Below, in pieces: positions 8,347 to 16,564 of a stretch of DNA of 51,926 nucleotides (its first letter is position 1; every line of letters starts with the position of its first letter). The stretch is from CAYLZW01 sp964388085 (GTDB taxonomy: Bacteria > Myxococcota > UBA727 > CAYLZW01), in NCBI GenBank assembly GCA_964388085.1, contig CAYLZW010000009.1, positions 1 through 51,926 on the forward strand, given 5' to 3'. The translations under genes and the position numbers were made by a program. The notes under the pieces were generated by a model that was not told the DNA's origin, did no database searches, and saw only the letters and a list, made by a program, of their open reading frames with translations.

Positions 8347-9030
8347 ATGAAGCGTCCTCTCGCCCTCGCCCTCGCGGCGCCCCTCTCGCTGTTTTTCCTC
8401 GTCCTGGCGCTCGCTCCTCGGGAGGCGCGAGCGTGCTCGTGCGTGCCCTCGCCGCCGCCCGCGACGGCGCTCGAGCGCTCCGCCGCCACCTTCGTCGGCG
8501 AGGTCCTCTCCGTGGAGCCGCGTCGCGCGCGGGGCAACGCGGTGAAGCTCCGCGTCGAGCGCACCTTCAAGGGCACGCTCGCCGCCGCGGTAACGCTCTT
8601 TACGCCGGACCAACCGGCAGCGTGCGGGCGCAACTTCGAGGTCGGCGAACGCTACCTGGTGTACGCCGAGCAGATCGGCGGCGCGCTTTACGACAACCTG
8701 TGTACGCGCACGAGCCCGCTCGCGAGCGCCAAGAGCGACGTGGAGGCGCTCGACGCCCTGGCGCGCGGAGAGCCGCCGCCCGCCGTGCCCGTGCCCGCTG
8801 TCGAGGAGCACGACAACGAAGGCACGCCTCCGAGCGGCGCCGCCGGCGATGATGGATCAGAGCCCGCGCACGACGAGCGTCCGCCTCCCGGGCAGCCGCC
8901 GCCCGAGGCCCCGAAGGAGCAACCGGGCGGTCACTGCGCCGCGCTGAGCGCGCCGTCCGGCGGCCTGTTCGGCGGGCTCTTGCTCGTGCTCGGCTGGCGT
9001 CGTCGACGAAGCGCCCGCCGCCGGCGGTGA
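8347..9030 (+). CDS. Secreted TIMP/netrin-like protein with MYXO-CTERM-like tail
   Basis: 227 residues. The signal peptide (residues 1-29) ends so that the mature protein would begin with C30-S-C32-V-P, the hallmark start of the tissue-inhibitor-of-metalloproteinase (NTR/OB-fold) family. Further matches are the FVGEVLSVE strand and KLRVERTFKGTL. After the roughly 110-residue fold there is a proline/glutamate-rich linker. The C-terminus has a cysteine (GGHCAAL), a short hydrophobic segment (GGLFGGLLLVLGW) and a run of arginines, the tripartite layout of myxosortase-type MYXO-CTERM signals, although only one Cys is present before the hydrophobic part. Probably a cell-surface protein; protease inhibition is inferred from fold only. 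Confidence 0.75.
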   Translation: MKRPLALALAAPLSLFFLVLALAPREARACSCVPSPPPATALERSAATFVGEVLSVEPRRARGNAVKLRVERTFKGTLAAAVTLFTPDQPAACGRNFEVGERYLVYAEQIGGALYDNLCTRTSPLASAKSDVEALDALARGEPPPAVPVPAVEEHDNEGTPPSGAAGDDGSEPAHDERPPPGQPPPEAPKEQPGGHCAALSAPSGGLFGGLLLVLGWRRRRSARRRR

Positions 9031-9086
9031 CGGGAGCGCTCGCAACCGCCTTGCGCACGGGCGTCCGACGTCGCAAAGGGAGCCCC

Positions 9087-9560
9087 ATGTCCACCGCCAG
9101 CGACGACGCCGCGCTCGAGCGCCTCCTCCGGGTCTTCGCCCAGCAGGACGAGGACGGCCGGCCGCTGTACTCCCGCGACGACGTGCGCGCGTTCCTGCCC
9201 CTGCTCGCCCTCGGCGCCCAGGGCTCCGGCGCCATGTCGGAGGCGCTCACGGACGTCCTGCGCGACTTCGCGGCGCAGCTCGGGCTCTCTCCCGACATGG
9301 CGAGCGCCGACGTCGAGCGGCGGGTGCGCGAGCACTACGAGCAGCACCCCGTAAACGCGCGCTTGCTCGCGGAGGTCAAGGACCTGTTGCGCGCGGAGCT
9401 CGTCTTTAGCGGCGGCGTCGACGCTGCCGCGGCGGCGAAGGCGCTCGGCCAGGCCGTGGCCAAGGTCCCCGTGGGGCACGGCGCGGCCCCCGCCGGCTCC
9501 ACCAAGGCGAGCCCGCTCGCGCGCTTCTCGTTCAAGAAGGACAACGGCCCATCGAGCTGA
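9087..9560 (+). CDS. Uncharacterised protein
   Basis: 157 residues from ATG 9087, which follows AAAGGGAG at a suitable distance. No signal peptide or TM segment. The first 110 residues look helical and acidic (ALERLLRVFAQQDEDGRPLY, MSEALTDVLRDFAAQLGL); the tail is alanine/lysine rich and ends basic (ARFSFKKDNGPSS). I do not recognise a family. It converges with the repeat-motif gene ending at 9573. Confidence 0.6.
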   Translation: MSTASDDAALERLLRVFAQQDEDGRPLYSRDDVRAFLPLLALGAQGSGAMSEALTDVLRDFAAQLGLSPDMASADVERRVREHYEQHPVNARLLAEVKDLLRAELVFSGGVDAAAAAKALGQAVAKVPVGHGAAPAGSTKASPLARFSFKKDNGPSS

Positions 9561-9572
9561 GCCCGAGCCCGC

Positions 9573-9944
9573 TCAGTCGGCCGCGTCGTCGACAGCGCCG
9601 TCCCCGAAGTCGACGATGCTGCTCGGCCGATCCCCGAAGTCCACGATGCTGCTCGGGCGGTCCCCGAAGTCCACGATGCTCTTGTGCGCGCCGCCGCCCT
9701 TGTGCGCCGGGCTCTTCGCGTCGCCGAAGTCGACGATGCTGCCGGCCGCGCCGTCGTCGTTGCCGAACAGCGCCGCGAGCGCGTTGGCCGCGCGGCCGAG
9801 CAACGCGCGGACGTCGTCGCTGCTCGGCAGCCAGCCGAGATCGACGCCGCTGAACAAGGAACCGACCTGATCGGCTGAGAGCGCGCACTTGTCGGCCTGC
9901 GGGGCCTGAGCAGCGACGTTTGGACGAGCATCGGGGATGCGCAC
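9573..9944 (-). CDS. Small protein with four SIVDFGD motifs in a 10-residue register
   Basis: 123-residue protein starting at GTG 9944, which is preceded by GGAGGT at 6-base spacing. There is no signal peptide or TM. Residues 1-65 are an ordinary-looking region (CALSADQVGSLFSGVDLGWL and a helical stretch to LAALFGNDDG). From residue 69 the motif SIVDFGD occurs at 69-75, 89-95, 99-105 and 109-115: three consecutive copies at 10-residue spacing, plus one separated by a single 10-residue spacer rich in Lys/His/Gly (PAHKGGGAHK). The linker between the last copies is RPS. The chain ends in an acidic tail. Function unknown. Two readings are a multi-core modified-peptide precursor (Ser plus Asp side chains, as in graspetides) and a multivalent docking peptide. 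No modifying enzyme is adjacent. It lies downstream of the SRPBCC gene on the same strand. Confidence 0.72.
   Translation of the reverse strand: MRIPDARPNVAAQAPQADKCALSADQVGSLFSGVDLGWLPSSDDVRALLGRAANALAALFGNDDGAAGSIVDFGDAKSPAHKGGGAHKSIVDFGDRPSSIVDFGDRPSSIVDFGDGAVDDAAD
9601..9740 (-). repeat. Four coding copies of a 20-bp unit in a 30-bp register
   Basis: Plus-strand units begin at 9601, 9631, 9661 and 9721, each close to TCCCCGAAGTCGACGATGCT, with only one or two substitutions. The 9691 slot is occupied by unrelated sequence of the same length. They encode the SIVDFGD motifs of the gene on the minus strand. Because the period is a multiple of three, copy number can change without frameshift. 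Confidence 0.9.
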
Positions 9945-10015
9945 GACGAGACCTCCGAGAGCGACAGCGCCGCCAGCATACCCATGCCGGGGCGCGCTTG
10001 GCGACGGGCGGCCGG

Positions 10016-10729
10016 CTACTTCTTCTTGGCAGAGGCGCGCGCCCGCTTCTCGCTCTGCTCCGCCACCCAGGAGGTCGCCGCCTTCAAGCCGTTGTCGACG
10101 AGCAGCGTGCGGATGAAGCCGGGCACCCAGCCCTTCACCTGCAGGTCGACCGAGTACGTGACCAGGGACGCGTCGGCGTCGCCCTCGACGGCGTCGACCT
10201 TCCAGAAGCCGACGGAGTCCCCGAGGTCGGACTCGCGCGAGTAGTCGAGCGTCCAGGTGGCGTAGCGCTCCTTGTCGCGGAACTTGTGCGCGATGAAGTA
10301 CTCGACGGTTACGCCCATGGCCGAGATCTCGAAGCGGACGTCGATGTCCTCGCCCTTCTTGCGGTACACCTCGGTCTCGTCGACGTCGTCGATCCACTTC
10401 GGGTAGCGCTCGAATTGCTTCAGCGTGTCCCACACGACGTCGGGCGGGGCCTTCACCTGGAAGACGGCGACACCGCGCCCGCCGGCCTTGCCCTCGGTCT
10501 CTTTGAAGACAGGGGTCCCGGCCGCGACCTGCTTCTTCTCCGCCTCGGACAGAGACACCGGCTTGAACTCGTCCGGGTACGGCGTCAGCACGCCCTTGTG
10601 CTCGTGCGGCTTGGAAGCGTCCGCAGCAGAGCTGAGCGAGGGCAGCGTCAAAGCCGCAACACAGCACGCCAGAGCGACCGCCGAGAGCTGACGCGTTGCG
10701 TTGGGTGGTGTGTGGCGTTGGTAGGTCAT
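10016..10729 (-). CDS. Exported SRPBCC (START/polyketide cyclase-like) protein
   Basis: 237 residues with an N-terminal signal peptide (hydrophobic to about residue 35, cleavage near SSAADA). The rest matches the SRPBCC helix-grip fold of the COQ10/cyclase group: VFQVKAPPDVVWDTLKQFER then YPKWIDDVDETEVY, and a C-terminal long helix (GFIRTLLVDNGLKAATSWVA). The family binds hydrophobic ligands such as lipids, quinones or polyketides in a deep cavity. Periplasmic location is inferred from the signal. The tail is lysine-rich (RARASAKKK). It is the first of two minus-strand genes that end with the SIVDFGD protein. Confidence 0.8.
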   Translation of the reverse strand: MTYQRHTPPNATRQLSAVALACCVAALTLPSLSSAADASKPHEHKGVLTPYPDEFKPVSLSEAEKKQVAAGTPVFKETEGKAGGRGVAVFQVKAPPDVVWDTLKQFERYPKWIDDVDETEVYRKKGEDIDVRFEISAMGVTVEYFIAHKFRDKERYATWTLDYSRESDLGDSVGFWKVDAVEGDADASLVTYSVDLQVKGWVPGFIRTLLVDNGLKAATSWVAEQSEKRARASAKKK

Positions 10730-10745
10730 GCGTGTGGGCCCCGTA

Positions 10746-10764
10746 GGTATGACGAAAGCATACC
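10746..10764. promoter_or_regulatory. Inverted repeat upstream of the SRPBCC gene
   Basis: GGTATG and CATACC form 6-bp arms around a 7-base centre, within a locally AT-richer stretch 17-35 bases before the minus-strand ATG at 10729. The position fits an operator or a 5' leader hairpin. A nearby TAGGT/ACCTA pair may extend the symmetry. No regulator can be named. Confidence 0.4.
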
Positions 10765-10849
10765 GGACCCTACCTATCGGTCCAAGCCAGTGAATCCCCG
10801 CGGCGCCGGGGTTCCGCCCCTTCGACGCGCGGCGGGAATTTCTTCTTCG

Positions 10850-12091
10850 TTACACCACGCTGCGACGACGCGACGGCCGCCGGGGCTCCGCCGACACCGG
10901 CTCGTTGCCGCTGAACAGCTCGACCGGCGTCCGCCCGAGGACGCGCTGATAGATGGCCTCGAGCTCCGCGCCGCGCTGCTCGATGGAGTAGCTGAGCGCG
11001 AGATCAGAGGCCTCGCGCTTCTTCCGCTGGTAGAGCACGTCGTCATGCAGCAGGCGCTGGGTCTTGTCCGCGAAGTCGACCGCGTCGTTCTCGGCGAACA
11101 GGCAGCCCTTCTCGCCCTTCATGACGCTGCCGGGGCCCATGGCCTCGACGCTGACGAGCGGCTTGCCCACCGCGAGCGACTCGACGACGACGAGACCCTG
11201 GGTCTCGGTCACCGACGGGAAGAGCACGAGGTCGGCCGCGGCGTAGGTGTCGAGCCAGTCCTGGCCGCGCACGAAGCCGGTCCACAGCACGTCCTGGAGG
11301 CCCGCCGCCTCGCAGCGCTTGTGCAGCTTGCGGAGGTACGCGTCCGGTCCGCCGCCGGCGATGACGAGCTTGAGGTTCGGCTCGCCGCGGCGGCGCAGCT
11401 CGACCATGGTGTCGACCACGAGCTCTACGTTCTTTTCGTCGCCGAGGCGGCCGAGGTAGAGCAGCACGCGCTCGTCGGCCGCGATGCCGTGCCGCTGGCG
11501 GAAGCGCTCACCCACGCCGCCCTTGAACTTCTCGAGGTGCAGGCCGGTCGGCAGCACGTCGACGGGGATGTCCACGCGCCAGTCGTTCACGACCGTCTCG
11601 CGCATGGCCTCGCTCGGCACGAGCACGTGATCGAAGCGCTTCCTGCAACCGCGCGGCGCCACATACTGAAACCAGCGGTTCACGAGCTTGTGCGGCACCA
11701 GCGGGATGTAGAAGAAGTACTCCGTCCACAGCGTGTGGAACGTGTGCACGCGCTTTAGATGAAACTTCTCGCGGAAGTACGACGCCATCCAGTGGCCGAT
11801 GGTGAACTCACTCATGGAGTGCATGATGTCGGGCTGGAAGGCCTCGATGGCCTTGCCGACCTCCCCGCGCCAGAACTTGCCGAGGCTCGCTCCCGGGTAG
11901 ATGAATTCCGCCGACACGGCCGGAATGAGGTGGACCCCCGCCGGCGCCGGCTCCTTATAGTCGGGGTGCCGAGGGGCGATGAGGAGGACGTCGTGGCCGC
12001 GCCGCTTCAGCTCGGAGATGAAGAGGTCGGTGGAGACCACCACACCGTTGGTCGCGGGGTGGTAGGTGTCCTGGAACATCACGATGCGCAT
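10850..12091 (-). CDS. Family GT4 glycosyltransferase
   Basis: 413-residue GT-B enzyme. The N-terminal acceptor domain opens with MRIVMFQDTYHPATNGVVVS, the pattern of the 1,2-diacylglycerol 3-glucosyltransferase/MgtA-like group. The C-terminal donor domain has LLYLGRLGDEKNVELVVDTM, GGGPDAYLRKL and the EX7E-type segment FPSVTETQGLVVVESLAVGK. It probably transfers a sugar from a nucleotide donor to a lipid or glycan at the membrane. It is divergent from the glycosidase-like gene at 12265 across a 173-base gap, so the two may belong to the same carbohydrate pathway. The exact acceptor cannot be told. Confidence 0.88.
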   Translation of the reverse strand: MRIVMFQDTYHPATNGVVVSTDLFISELKRRGHDVLLIAPRHPDYKEPAPAGVHLIPAVSAEFIYPGASLGKFWRGEVGKAIEAFQPDIMHSMSEFTIGHWMASYFREKFHLKRVHTFHTLWTEYFFYIPLVPHKLVNRWFQYVAPRGCRKRFDHVLVPSEAMRETVVNDWRVDIPVDVLPTGLHLEKFKGGVGERFRQRHGIAADERVLLYLGRLGDEKNVELVVDTMVELRRRGEPNLKLVIAGGGPDAYLRKLHKRCEAAGLQDVLWTGFVRGQDWLDTYAAADLVLFPSVTETQGLVVVESLAVGKPLVSVEAMGPGSVMKGEKGCLFAENDAVDFADKTQRLLHDDVLYQRKKREASDLALSYSIEQRGAELEAIYQRVLGRTPVELFSGNEPVSAEPRRPSRRRSVV

Positions 12092-12200
12092 CAGGCGCCT
12101 CCTGGCCCTGTAGGGTCCAAGGGAACAGATGTAGGGACTTGTACGATGTGGGTGAGAGTAGGTCGAGGTGAGAATGTTCTAGGGCACCCGATCGCTCGCT

Positions 12201-12224
12201 TCACACCATCCGTCACACCATCCG
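12201..12224. repeat. Perfect tandem pair of a 12-bp repeat in a divergent promoter region
   Basis: TCACACCATCCG occurs twice back to back, about 40 bases before the ATG at 12265, in the 173-base region between the GT4 gene and the glycosidase-like gene. A direct repeat with near helical-turn spacing in this place is a plausible regulator-binding site. Confidence 0.5.
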
Positions 12225-12264
12225 TCCAGCAAGGGTGCATGGGCCGCGGCCCCAGGAGCAAAGC

Positions 12265-14733
12265 ATGAGCCAGGAGCCGCCGGTCTCGGTCAAACGCAAG
12301 GGCAGTTGGCGGGGGGCGTTGCTCCGCTGGGTCGCCCAGCGCTATGGGCTCGGGCGCGCGGATCCCTACATCACGGCGCTGTCGGGCCTCGCGCGGACGC
12401 CGGAGGTGGCCTTCCCGAAAGAGCTCGTGCCGATGCTGGCGACGCAGTCCGCGCGCGCGCTCCTGGCCGCGCAGGTGTTTCAAGCCGGGCCGCACTACGT
12501 CTGGCCCTATTGGGTGGAGCGTCAGCTCGATCCACGGGACCCGGCCTACCTGCCGCGCGCCATGTGTCCGCTCTGGCACAACCTGACCCACCGCAACTGG
12601 ACGGCCATCGGGGTGCCGGACGGGCTGCACGAGGGCGTCGTCGATCCGCGCGGGCTCCTCATGGCGCAGCGGGGGGCCTGGTCGCTCGACACGGCCGTGC
12701 TCTTTCCCGGCGCCGACGAGGCGGTCACCTCACAGAGCCCTGCCCCCGACGCCAGCGCGCTGGACGGCAAGGCGCTGAAGGGTGCCGCGCTGTGCGCGCC
12801 CTCGCGCCTGAAGGAGGGCTACGAGCAGACCATGGCGCCCGATCTGCCGCTCGTGACCGGCCGCTTCCAGGCCGGTCCGCTCGAGGTCACGCAGCAAGCC
12901 TGGGCCGAGCGCATGGGGGCGGCGCAGATGGCGCGCCTGACGGTGACCGTGAAGGCGAGCGCGCGCGCGGAGGCCTGGCTCGCCCTCAGCCTGCGGCCCT
13001 ACAACCCCGAGGGGCCGGCCGTGGTGAACCGCATCGACGCGAGCGCGGACGGCTGGCTCGTCGAGAGCGTCCCCGCGGTGGTGCTCGAGGGCGACGCCGA
13101 TCGCATGACGCTGTCGACCTTCTGGGACGGCGACGCCTTGTTCAGCGCCGCGAACGACGAGCTGCCCTTCATCGAGTGCGCCGCCGGGCAGGCGAGCGCG
13201 GCCGCCTTCTGGAAGCTTCATCTCAAGCCGGGCGAGCAGCGCGTGGTGCGGGCCGCGGCCTTCATCGATCCGCTCGAGGCGAACGCGCAGACGGCGTCCC
13301 AGGTGCGCGCGATGTTGAGCGCCATGCCCGAGGACGAGGCCGGCCCCTCGCGGGACGTGCGCTCGCGTTGGCGGGAGAAGCGAAACGAAGGCGGCCGCAT
13401 CGAGCTGCCCGACCGCGAGCTGCAGCGCGTGTTCGAGCAGGCGCACACGACGCTGCTGGTGCTCGACGACGTCGACAGCATCAAGCCCGGCCCCTTCACC
13501 TACCACCAGCACTGGTTTCGCGACTCGGCGTACCTCGTCACCGCGCTCGCCCGCCTCGGGCACCGCACCGCCGCGCGCCAGAAGCTCGCCGACTACAACG
13601 CGCGGCAGGACAAGGACGGCTTCTATCGATCGCAAGAGGGCGAGTGGGACTCGAACGGGCAGGCCATCTGGACGCTCGTCGAGCACGACAAGCTCTTCGG
13701 CGACGAGAAGCTGCTGAAGGAGAACTGGGCGGCCATCGAGCGTGGCGCGCGCTGGATCATGATGAAGCGGCGCGAGGGCACCCGCCCCCCCGGCGCGAGC
13801 GGCCTGTTGCCGGCGGGCATCTCGGCCGAGCACCTCGGCCCGCACGACTACTATTTCTGGGACGACTTCTGGGGCGTCGCCGGCCTGCGCGGCGCCGCCT
13901 ACAGCGCGCGACGACTCGGCCACGAAGGCTTCGCCAAGCTGTTCGACGACGAGGCCGATCTCTTCCTCGGCGAGATCGAGCTGGCGCTGAAGTTCGCGCG
14001 CGATCGGGGCGCCGCGTCCGAGCCCGGTCGCGACGCGATGCCGGCCGCGCCGCAGCGGCGCTTCGACGCCGGCATGATCGGCAACGTGGCCAGCGTCTAT
14101 CCGCTCTCTCTGTTCGAGCCCGACGACGCGCGCGTGACCGACACGCTGAAGCTGCTCGAAGAGCGCTTCTTCGTCGACGACGCCTTCCTGCAGGCCATGG
14201 TGCACAGCGGCTACAACCCCTACCTGACCTTGCAGTGCGCGCAGGTCTATCTGGCGCGACGCGATCGCGAGAGCGCCTGGCGCCTGCTCCGCCGCGTCCA
14301 GCAGCTCGCGACCTCGACGGGCACCTGGCCCGAGGCCGTTCACCCGCGCACGCTGGGCGGCTGCATGGGCGATGGCTGTCACGGCTGGAGCGCCGCCGAG
14401 CTCGTGCTCTTCGTGCGCAACGCGCTGCTCGTCGAGGAGCGCGAGCGCCTCGTCATCACCCCCGTCTTCCCGGACGAGTGGCGCCGCGGCGTCGCCGCCA
14501 TGGACATGCCGACGCACTTCGGCCGCTGCTCGCTCAGCATCGAGGGCGACGACGCCGGCAAGCTGTCCTTGCGCCTCGAGCTCGAGGCGCGGCGCACGCC
14601 CGAGGCCATCGTCTGGCGCCTGCCGGCGCCGGCCAGCTTCGTCGTCGTGGACGGTGAGCGGCGGGACGACCTCGTAGGGCAGGAGCAGCTCGTGCTCCCG
14701 CCCACGGCGCGAAAGGTGGACGTCAGCGCCTGA
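12265..14733 (+). CDS. Alpha/alpha-toroid (six-hairpin) glycosidase-like protein
   Basis: 822-residue protein without signal peptide. The first 380 residues are beta-sandwich-like; the rest (about residues 390-750) resembles the six-hairpin catalytic toroid of amylo-alpha-1,6-glucosidase and related hydrolases: TYHQHWFRDSAYLVTALARL, then RSQEGEWDSNGQAIWTLVEH and HDYYFWDDFWGVAGLRGAAY, with acidic residues (D in WFRDSA, E and D in EGEWDSNG) placed as in such active sites. A late GCHGWSAAELV segment matches the final helices of this fold. ATG 12265 is used rather than GTG 12235 because AGGAG precedes it correctly. Role: probable glucan or glycoconjugate hydrolysis in the cytoplasm. It is divergent from a GT4 enzyme and near a GH31 enzyme. 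Confidence 0.78.
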   Translation: MSQEPPVSVKRKGSWRGALLRWVAQRYGLGRADPYITALSGLARTPEVAFPKELVPMLATQSARALLAAQVFQAGPHYVWPYWVERQLDPRDPAYLPRAMCPLWHNLTHRNWTAIGVPDGLHEGVVDPRGLLMAQRGAWSLDTAVLFPGADEAVTSQSPAPDASALDGKALKGAALCAPSRLKEGYEQTMAPDLPLVTGRFQAGPLEVTQQAWAERMGAAQMARLTVTVKASARAEAWLALSLRPYNPEGPAVVNRIDASADGWLVESVPAVVLEGDADRMTLSTFWDGDALFSAANDELPFIECAAGQASAAAFWKLHLKPGEQRVVRAAAFIDPLEANAQTASQVRAMLSAMPEDEAGPSRDVRSRWREKRNEGGRIELPDRELQRVFEQAHTTLLVLDDVDSIKPGPFTYHQHWFRDSAYLVTALARLGHRTAARQKLADYNARQDKDGFYRSQEGEWDSNGQAIWTLVEHDKLFGDEKLLKENWAAIERGARWIMMKRREGTRPPGASGLLPAGISAEHLGPHDYYFWDDFWGVAGLRGAAYSARRLGHEGFAKLFDDEADLFLGEIELALKFARDRGAASEPGRDAMPAAPQRRFDAGMIGNVASVYPLSLFEPDDARVTDTLKLLEERFFVDDAFLQAMVHSGYNPYLTLQCAQVYLARRDRESAWRLLRRVQQLATSTGTWPEAVHPRTLGGCMGDGCHGWSAAELVLFVRNALLVEERERLVITPVFPDEWRRGVAAMDMPTHFGRCSLSIEGDDAGKLSLRLELEARRTPEAIVWRLPAPASFVVVDGERRDDLVGQEQLVLPPTARKVDVSA

Positions 14734-14760
14734 GGCACGCGCCTGCTACAGTCGCGCGCC

Positions 14761-16101
14761 ATGTCTTACGCTCGTTCTCGCCTCGTGCTCCCCGTCGTCT
14801 TCTGCGCGGCCGCGCTCGGCTGCGCGCCCGAGCTCGCGCCGCTCGAGCCCATCCGCGTCGCGGTGTTGAACGCCACCACCGGCCAGCGCGGCTCGCTCGG
14901 TCCGGCGCGCGAGGACGCCGCCCGCCTCGCCGAAGAGCAGATCAACGCCGCCGGCGGCCTGTTCGACGGACAACCGCTCGAGCTGGTGTTCTACGACACC
15001 GAGACGAACCCCGAGCGCGCGCGCGAGGTCGCGAGCGACGCCGTCGCCGACGGGGCGGTCGCCGTGGTGGGCCCTTCGTCATCGGGGGAGTCGGTCGCCT
15101 CCCGCGACGTCATCGCCGGCCTCGAGAAGCCGCAGATCTCCTGCTGCGCCACGGCGCCGACCTTGTCGGCTGCCGACGACTGGTTCTTCCGCACGACGCC
15201 GCACGACCTCTTGCAGGCGCGCGCAGTGGCCTACCTCGCCGCCGAGGGGCTCACGGGTGACGTCGAGCGCGAGCCCTGCCCGGAGGCCATGATCATCTAT
15301 CGTGACGACGCGTACGGCGTCGGGCTGCGCGACGCGTTCGTCGCCGAGTACGAGGGGCGCGTCATCGCGAGCGGCGGCAGCGGCGCTGTCGTCGCCTCGG
15401 TCAGCTACGCGGCCGGCGCAGCGGACGCGGGCGCGGAGGCCGACCTCGCGGTGCAGAGCGCGCTGACCCTGTTTCGCGCCGAGCATGAGCCCACCGTCGA
15501 GCAGCTCTGCGTGGTGCTGATCTCCTTCGCCCCCGACGGCGCCGCGCTGCTGGAGCGCCTCGAGCCCGCGCTCGTCGCCGAGCAAGCGACGACGGCGTTC
15601 GAGCACGGCTACCTCGCCACCGACGGGCTGTTCGACGAGGCCTTCGCCATCACCGCCCAGGGCAACTCCGCCAAGGTCATCGGCACGGCGCCGTCACACG
15701 CCGACAACCCCGAGTACGGCCTGTTCTTGAAGGCGCACCGCGCGCGCTTCGGCGTCGACCCCGTGAACCTCACCTCCAATATGTACGACGCCGTGGTCCT
15801 CGTCGGGCTCGCCATCACGGCGAGCGGCAGCACCGACGGCGGCGCCATTCGCGACGCGCTCTTCGACGTCTCGCGCGGCGGCCGCCGCTTTGAGGGCGAC
15901 GACTACTTCTTCGGCGCCATGGCCGAGGCGCTGCTCGCCGGCGAGGACATCGACTACGTCGGGCCGTCGGGAGAGCTCGACTTCGACGAGCGCGGTGACG
16001 TCGTCGGCGACTACATCATCTGGCAGCCTACGCCCGACGGCGCCGGCAGCTACACCATCGTCGAGCGCGCCTTTTTGCCCGCTTCGGTGTTCTCTCCCTG
16101 A
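14761..16101 (+). CDS. Orphan ABC-type substrate-binding lipoprotein (LivJ-like, type I fold)
   Basis: 446 residues. Lipoprotein signal with lipobox AALGC at about residue 21. The mature part is a type I periplasmic-binding protein of the branched-chain amino acid/receptor-ligand group: IRVAVLNATTGQRGSLGPAR, AARLAEEQINAAGGLFDGQP, then AVVGPSSSGESVASRDVIAG, which forms the ligand-cleft Ser segment. No permease or ATPase genes lie next to it, so it may serve a transporter encoded elsewhere or act as a sensor. It begins 27 bases after the glycosidase-like gene on the same strand. Confidence 0.85.
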   Translation: MSYARSRLVLPVVFCAAALGCAPELAPLEPIRVAVLNATTGQRGSLGPAREDAARLAEEQINAAGGLFDGQPLELVFYDTETNPERAREVASDAVADGAVAVVGPSSSGESVASRDVIAGLEKPQISCCATAPTLSAADDWFFRTTPHDLLQARAVAYLAAEGLTGDVEREPCPEAMIIYRDDAYGVGLRDAFVAEYEGRVIASGGSGAVVASVSYAAGAADAGAEADLAVQSALTLFRAEHEPTVEQLCVVLISFAPDGAALLERLEPALVAEQATTAFEHGYLATDGLFDEAFAITAQGNSAKVIGTAPSHADNPEYGLFLKAHRARFGVDPVNLTSNMYDAVVLVGLAITASGSTDGGAIRDALFDVSRGGRRFEGDDYFFGAMAEALLAGEDIDYVGPSGELDFDERGDVVGDYIIWQPTPDGAGSYTIVERAFLPASVFSP

Positions 16102-16137
16102 GCGCCCGCGCCCGCGCGGCTCCTGCGCCGCGCTGGC

Positions 16138-16503
16138 TCACCGTCGCGCGCGTCGTCTCCGTCTCCACCTCGAGCCGAGCAGCAACGCGAACGCGGGCAG
16201 GCAGAGCACAAAGAAGCCGAAGGCGCTGCCCCGTCCCCTCGTCGGCAGGCTGCCGCAGTCGGGGAGATCGCGATCGCAAAAGTACGCTTCGTTCTCGTCG
16301 ATCAGGCCGTTACCACAGGTGTTCTCGCATTCGCTGATCAGCGAGAGCACGGGCTCGAAGCAGCGGAAGTTCCGCTCTTCCTCACAGCGCGTGCTGCAAC
16401 CGTCGTCGTCGATCAGGTTGCCGTCGTCGCACTCCTCGCCGGGGCCCCGGAAGCCGTCCCCGCAGCGAACGGCGCAGACGATCTCTTCGTCCGGGGAGCC
16501 CAC
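16138..16503 (-). CDS. Short DUF4215 protein with C-terminal anchor, possibly a truncated gene
   Basis: From GTG 16503 (preceded by a GGGGGGAG stretch) the product is 121 residues. It holds one clear DUF4215 cysteine-rich repeat (CGDGFRGPGEECDDGN, DDDGCSTRC) and a second partial one (CGNGLIDENEAYFC), then a hydrophobic segment and an arginine run (FALLLGSRWRRRRRARR), an arrangement like MYXO-CTERM anchors. Such proteins are normally exported, yet no signal peptide can be found. The open frame continues upstream into the GH31 gene (to ATG 16650) without producing one. It may be the surviving 3' end of a larger surface-protein gene. Confidence 0.5.
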   Translation of the reverse strand: MGSPDEEIVCAVRCGDGFRGPGEECDDGNLIDDDGCSTRCEEERNFRCFEPVLSLISECENTCGNGLIDENEAYFCDRDLPDCGSLPTRGRGSAFGFFVLCLPAFALLLGSRWRRRRRARR

Positions 16504-16564
16504 GGAGCTCCCCCCCGACCACTCGCGTTGATCCGTGCAAAGTCCGTTCGTTCGACCGCCCGCT

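Noticed and set aside
9601..9740. CRISPR-like array (20-base repeats at 30-base spacing)
   Set aside because: The intervals are only 10 bases and in coding register, the whole array is inside an open frame with a good start, and no cas gene is present.
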